From a bacterium (GTDB lineage Bacteria; JALSQH01): a stretch of 11,083 nucleotides of DNA. How positions within the stretch are numbered: the stretch's first letter is position 1; each line of letters begins with the position of its first letter. Where the stretch lies: assembly GCA_026985515.1 (NCBI GenBank), contig JALSQH010000146.1, positions 1 to 11,083 on the forward strand, written 5' to 3'. The notes beneath the pieces were generated by a model. The model was given only the letters and a program-made list of their open reading frames with translations, had not been told where the DNA came from and did not search any database. The translations under genes were made by a program, and so were the position numbers. Of the stretch, positions 7,614-11,083 are shown one piece after another.

Positions 7614-8523
7614 TTCCCCTCAAAAACTCCTCAATTCTCTTGTTTACTTCCTCCTCCTCAGGTTTCAGGAAATAAAACCCTTTCTCCTTCCTGAACCATA
7701 TGATCTGACGCCTCGCCAGATCCCATGTGGAGGAGAAAATTTTTTTCTTCAGCTCTTCAGTATCCCCAATTTTTCCTTCAAGATACAGAATCACTTCTCT
7801 ATATCCGACAGATTGCAGTGGCTTAAGTTCCTTACTGTGCTTTTTAAGAATTTCTCTCACTTCATCTATCAATCCTTCCTCTATCATCTTCTCAATTCTG
7901 AGAGCTATTCTTCTCCTCAGTGTTTCTCTATCCCATGAGAGAAAGATTCCAAGAAAATTGTATGGTGAATCTGCAAAGGCATGCCTCTTCTGAAGCTCAC
8001 TCATCCTCTCTCCCGTGAGATACCAGACCTCAAGAGCCCTTACTATTCTCACAAGATCAGCAGGATGAAGTTTCCTGGCCGTCTCGGGATCAACCCTTTC
8101 AAGTTCTCTGTAAAGGGATCCAGGGGATAATTTTTCTCTCTCCTTCAGTTTTTCCCTTATTTTTTCATCCCGCTCAGGCTGCTCAAACAACCCGTGGAGC
8201 AGAGCTCTGATATAGAGACCAGTCCCCCCCACCACAATGGGAAGTCTCCCCCTGGAAAGAATCTCCTCAATTTTTTTTCTTGCGATTTTCATGTAGTCGT
8301 AGGCGGTAAAATTCACCTCCAGATCCACAAAACCATACAGGTGATGGGGAACTTCCTCCATCCACTCCTCAGGTGGTACCGCCGCCCCGATCTTCAATTC
8401 TCTGTAAACCTGCACAGAATCCGCATTAACAATCTCTCCCCCAAAGTGTTTCGCCATTCTGTAGGCAATCTCACTTTTGCCAGATGCAGTTGGTCCAGAT
8501 ATAACGACTATCTTTGGTTTCAA
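7594..8523 (-). CDS. miaA: tRNA dimethylallyltransferase MiaA
   Basis: Transfers the dimethylallyl group of DMAPP to N6 of A37 in tRNAs reading codons that start with U; the product is the substrate of MiaB. The 309 residues fit the family. Visible motifs: P-loop GPTASGKS (10-17), NADSVQVY (33-40) with catalytic Asp35, VPHHLYGFVD (58-67), GGTGLYIRAL (99-108), then the tRNA-binding insertion, SVGYREV and the C-terminal RRQIIWFRK. The usual GTAKPT segment reads IGAAVPPEEW. The start must be the TTG at 8523: the frame has a stop two codons upstream, and the first in-frame ATG (residue 23) lies beyond the P-loop. GAGGG at 8531-8535, 7 nt upstream, supports it. The TTG overlaps the mutL stop by 4 nt (TTGA), so translation is probably coupled. 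mutL-miaA linkage is common in bacteria. Confidence 0.97.
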   Translation of the reverse strand: MKPKIVVISGPTASGKSEIAYRMAKHFGGEIVNADSVQVYRELKIGAAVPPEEWMEEVPHHLYGFVDLEVNFTAYDYMKIARKKIEEILSRGRLPIVVGGTGLYIRALLHGLFEQPERDEKIREKLKEREKLSPGSLYRELERVDPETARKLHPADLVRIVRALEVWYLTGERMSELQKRHAFADSPYNFLGIFLSWDRETLRRRIALRIEKMIEEGLIDEVREILKKHSKELKPLQSVGYREVILYLEGKIGDTEELKKKIFSSTWDLARRQIIWFRKEKGFYFLKPEEEEVNKRIEEFLRGNEVPAI

Positions 8524-10226
8524 TGTTCATCCCTCAAAAAGATCTTTTCAAACTGGGCTTTGCTCAATCTGTAAATTGCAGGCCTGCCATGGGGACAATA
8601 CTTTGACTCCTCATACTTTTCCGCTTCTTGAATGAGGTACTTCATCCTTTCAAAACTCAGGGGAGTGTTACCCTTGATGGCGCTCTTACACGCAACAGTG
8701 GCGGCAATTTTTTTTATGTACTCCTGAAGAGAGAGGGGTTCCCCTTCTTCCTCAAGTTCTACAATGACCTCCTCAACTATTTTTTCAACATCCTCACCGG
8801 TAAGGAGGGAAGGATAAGCGGTGAGATATATCCTTTGCCCTTTTCTCTCAAAACCAAATCCAAGAGATTCAAGGTAGGGAATCTGTCTCTCCAATATCTC
8901 CCTTTTCTCATCACTTAACTTCAACTCAACAGGAACCAGCAGGTACTGGGTTGCTCTGCTTTTTCCCTCAAAGTGTTCCATCAGTTTCAGGTAGAGTATC
9001 TTCTCATGAGTTGCATGCTGATCCATGAAGTAGAGAGAGTCCCCTTTCTGATAAATTATGTAAGTACCAAAAGCCTGTCCCAGAATTTTGATTCCCTCAT
9101 CTGTGGTCCCTGACAGGGATTCAAAGAACTTTTCACCTATTACAGAATGATTCCCTTCTCTGACCGGCGATGAAGTGGCATACTCCTCTCTTTCACTCTC
9201 CCTCACCCACACCTTTTCTACAGGCATGGTGGCTACCCCTTCAGGAGCAAAGGAGATAATGCTCTCCCCTACAAAACTCATTATCTTTTTTTCGTTGAAA
9301 AATTTTACTTCAAGCTTTGAAGGATGAACATTAACATCAATCCACTCAGGGGGAACTTCAAGGAAAAGCACAAATACCGGGTAACGATCAGGAGGTATGA
9401 AATTTCTGAAACTTTTTATGATGACGGCATCAAGAATCTGGTTTTTCACAAATCTCCCATTTACATAGGTGAAGATGTATGAACTTCTCTTCCTGGCAAA
9501 AGCTGGAGGAGCGTAAACGCCGCTTATTCTCATACCATCTCTCTCAAACGAGAATTCAGTCAGATCATCCACAAAATCTTCTCCAGCAAAGATGGTTCTG
9601 ACCCTTTCCTTTATCCCTCTGGAAGGGGGAAGATACAGTTTCCTTTTACCCTCTGCAGAAAAGGAGAATCCTACATTCCATGAGGAAATCGCCTCCTTCT
9701 TCACCACATCCCGGACATAGTTTTCCTCAGTGGAGCTTCTCTTCAAAAAGCGTAACCTTGCAGGTGTATTGAAAAAGAGATACCTCACTATGACATCGGT
9801 ACCCTCTGGAGCATTTGTCTCCACCGGTTCTCCCGCACTTCCCCCCTTCACCTCAATTCTCCACCCCTCTTCACTCCCCCTTTCCCTTGTGGTTATGGTC
9901 AGATGTGAAACCGCCCCTATTGATGCAAGAGCCTCTCCTCTGAAGCCAAAAGTCCTGATGGCATAAAGATCATCAGGTTTCTCGATCTTGCTTGTTGTAT
10001 GCTCCTGAACGGCAAGGAGGAGGTCATCTCTGCTCATTCCAGTACCATCATCTCTGACCCTTATGAGTCTTTTACCACCCTCCTCAACCCACACTTCAAT
10101 TTTCGTGGCACCTGCATCAAGGGAATTCTCAATCAACTCCTTGACAACAGATGCGGGCCTCTCAACAACCTCCCCGGCAGCAATTTTTTCAACCAGTTCC
10201 GATGGCAGTTTTTTTATTCTTCCCAT
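8520..10226 (-). CDS. mutL: DNA mismatch repair protein MutL
   Basis: Links mismatch recognition by MutS to strand incision. The N-terminal GHKL ATPase is intact: ENSLDAGAT (33-41), DDGTGM (59-64) and TFGFRGEAL (92-100), followed by the transducer domain with VNVHPSKLEVKF (298-309). A short acidic, variable linker (about 325-375) leads to the dimerisation/endonuclease domain. That domain carries DQHATHE (402-408), ACKSAIKG (512-519) and CPHGRP (544-549), so it is of the endonuclease type found in bacteria that lack MutH. The expected metal ligands His404, Glu408, Cys544 and His546 are present, but the final Glu of the DQHA-x2-E-x4-E motif is Leu413. QYLLVP (427-432) fits the sliding-clamp contact. 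At 568 residues it is slightly short for the family. It is the first gene of the minus-strand operon. The ribosome binding site is poor: AAAGGA ends about 12 nt before the ATG. No mutS is in the window. Confidence 0.97.
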   Translation of the reverse strand: MGRIKKLPSELVEKIAAGEVVERPASVVKELIENSLDAGATKIEVWVEEGGKRLIRVRDDGTGMSRDDLLLAVQEHTTSKIEKPDDLYAIRTFGFRGEALASIGAVSHLTITTRERGSEEGWRIEVKGGSAGEPVETNAPEGTDVIVRYLFFNTPARLRFLKRSSTEENYVRDVVKKEAISSWNVGFSFSAEGKRKLYLPPSRGIKERVRTIFAGEDFVDDLTEFSFERDGMRISGVYAPPAFARKRSSYIFTYVNGRFVKNQILDAVIIKSFRNFIPPDRYPVFVLFLEVPPEWIDVNVHPSKLEVKFFNEKKIMSFVGESIISFAPEGVATMPVEKVWVRESEREEYATSSPVREGNHSVIGEKFFESLSGTTDEGIKILGQAFGTYIIYQKGDSLYFMDQHATHEKILYLKLMEHFEGKSRATQYLLVPVELKLSDEKREILERQIPYLESLGFGFERKGQRIYLTAYPSLLTGEDVEKIVEEVIVELEEEGEPLSLQEYIKKIAATVACKSAIKGNTPLSFERMKYLIQEAEKYEESKYCPHGRPAIYRLSKAQFEKIFLRDEH

Positions 10227-10245
10227 TTTTAAAACATTTCCTTTG

Positions 10246-10254
10246 TGCTACAAT
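10246..10254 (+). promoter_or_regulatory. Extended -10 promoter element immediately upstream of the rightward gene
   Basis: TGCTACAAT matches the extended -10 form TGnTATAAT with one change. The hexamer TACAAT (10249-10254) is 5/6 to consensus, and no good -35 lies at the usual distance, which is common for extended -10 promoters. The predicted start near 10261 would leave a leader of only about 3 nt before the ATG at 10264. Nothing convincing was found for mutL in the opposite direction. Confidence 0.4.
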
Positions 10255-10263
10255 AAAGGGAAA

Positions 10264-11083
10264 ATGAAGAGAAAGTACCTCATAATTCCTGTTTTTAGTT
10301 TACTTGTTTTTTTTCTTTCTGTCTATACCATCGTAGAAATAAGAAAACCTGTTCCACCCTCAACCTTTGAAACTGAGGTCCTCTTTTTTTCTTCACTTCC
10401 CCACACCCTGAACGCGCTCCACTGGATCAGGAAATTTCAGAAAAAGCCTGTAGATTACTATCTGGTCAGAACAGTTGAGGAAATAGAAAAGGCCCTTCTA
10501 CTCAAACCCACAGCAGGTTACCTCTGGCTGTGGGACGCAAAGTTGAGAAAGATGCTTGGTATGAGATACAAAAGTTTCGTGGAAACAGCACTGTGGATAG
10601 ATCCCTACAGGATTAAACATGAAGATCTCCTCGACCTTCTCACCCCCGGGGAGATCACCTCCTCCTCAGAAATCTACAGAACAAACCTTTTAGATAAACT
10701 CGTTCTGCTCAACAGAAACTGGAATTTCTTCAAAGAGCTATTTGAAAAGATATGGCAGGACAGGTATGGGAAAAAATTTCTACTGAAATGGGTGCCCGGA
10801 ACAAAATGGGGAAAGGAGTATCTGGCCACATTTCTCGCCCTGAAGGGATACCCTGACAGAAGTGTCACAATCCTTGAGGAACTGAAGGGGGAAAGGATAA
10901 ACTGGAGGCCCCTCTGGGCTCTGATAAAAGTGGCTGAGAAGGAGGAAGGGAAGGGAGAAAGAAAGGTGGCAGAGAAGTTGCTTCTCAAAGTGTATGAAAT
11001 GCAACCATATTTTGACAATATTGGCGTGAGAATTTTTAATTTTTACTACAGGGCTGGAGAAAAGGAAAAGGCCATGAAATTTT
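10264..11083 (+). CDS. Partial membrane-anchored protein with TPR-like helical repeats
   Basis: An open frame runs from ATG at 10264 to the right edge (273 codons, no stop seen); the C-terminus is missing. Residues 5-25 form one hydrophobic segment that looks like an uncleaved signal anchor, after MKRK. The remainder is helical and unusually rich in Trp and aromatic residues. Segments such as EIEKALLLKPTAGYLWLWDA (73-92) and SFVETALWIDPYR (104-116) have the tetratricopeptide pattern of an alanine-containing helix end followed by xxPxxxxxW or DPxx. A similar spacing recurs near the visible end (VAEKLLLKVYEMQPYFDNI). I do not recognise a specific family. Such proteins often act as scaffolds in envelope, secretion or polysaccharide assembly, but nothing here shows which. 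AAAGGG lies 3 nt upstream of the ATG. It is divergent from mutL across 37 bp. Confidence 0.8.
   Translation, partial: MKRKYLIIPVFSLLVFFLSVYTIVEIRKPVPPSTFETEVLFFSSLPHTLNALHWIRKFQKKPVDYYLVRTVEEIEKALLLKPTAGYLWLWDAKLRKMLGMRYKSFVETALWIDPYRIKHEDLLDLLTPGEITSSSEIYRTNLLDKLVLLNRNWNFFKELFEKIWQDRYGKKFLLKWVPGTKWGKEYLATFLALKGYPDRSVTILEELKGERINWRPLWALIKVAEKEEGKGERKVAEKLLLKVYEMQPYFDNIGVRIFNFYYRAGEKEKAMKF

Noticed and set aside
8194-8574. Plus-strand open frame spanning the miaA start and mutL end.
   Set aside because: It lies opposite two well-conserved genes, and its product has no recognisable features.
10249-10256. Minus-strand TATTGT as a -10 box for the mutL operon.
   Set aside because: The hexamer is only 4/6 to consensus and no recognisable -35 lies 16-18 nt upstream; the same bases form a better extended -10 on the plus strand.
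10674-11018. Minus-strand open frames over the right-edge gene.
   Set aside because: They are rich in Ser, Phe and Leu, as expected from reading an AAA/GAA/AGG-rich coding strand backwards. The plus frame is open for its entire visible length, with anchor and helical repeats.

Overview
Chromosomal window, apparently from a Gram-negative (diderm) bacterium. The diderm inference rests on type II secretion (T2SS) genes gspL/gspM/gspN. The proteins are rich in Lys and Glu, arginine is mostly AGA/AGG, and genes are packed end to end. This would fit a thermophile or an uncultured thermophilic lineage, but the sequence alone does not fix the phylum.

Layout. At the left edge (1-501, minus) lies the start of a truncated protein that looks like a PqqD-like domain leading into a membrane metallopeptidase (M50/YydH-type). 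A 136-bp divergent intergenic region with back-to-back promoters and a 12-bp palindrome separates it from clpB (638-3241, plus). clpB meets nth tail to tail with only 4 bp between the stop codons, and a strong hairpin lies in the end of nth. From 10226 down to 3246 the minus strand carries one very tight run of seven genes: mutL, miaA, accA-like, gspL, gspM, gspN-like, nth. Successive genes overlap by 1-20 nt or, in one case, are 3 nt apart, so they are probably one translationally coupled operon. At the right edge (10264 onward, plus), divergent from mutL, starts a truncated membrane-anchored protein with helical, TPR-like repeats.

How the genes work together. The run mixes housekeeping functions (mismatch repair MutL, tRNA isopentenylation MiaA, fatty-acid carboxyltransferase alpha subunit, base-excision repair Nth) with three consecutive T2SS/type IV pilus-like inner-membrane genes. 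GspL here reads as a PilM-like cytoplasmic domain joined to a PilN-like membrane part. GspM is PilO-like, and the third gene is GspN/AsmA-like. No secretin, ATPase, GspF or pseudopilin genes are in the window, so the rest of the machine must lie elsewhere.

I found no mobile element, CRISPR array, tRNA or rRNA, and no convincing undescribed system. The points most worth a second look are the divergent AccA-like protein, the LMN module embedded in a housekeeping operon, the altered MutL endonuclease motif, the clpB/nth hairpin, and the regulatory architecture of the two divergent intergenic regions.
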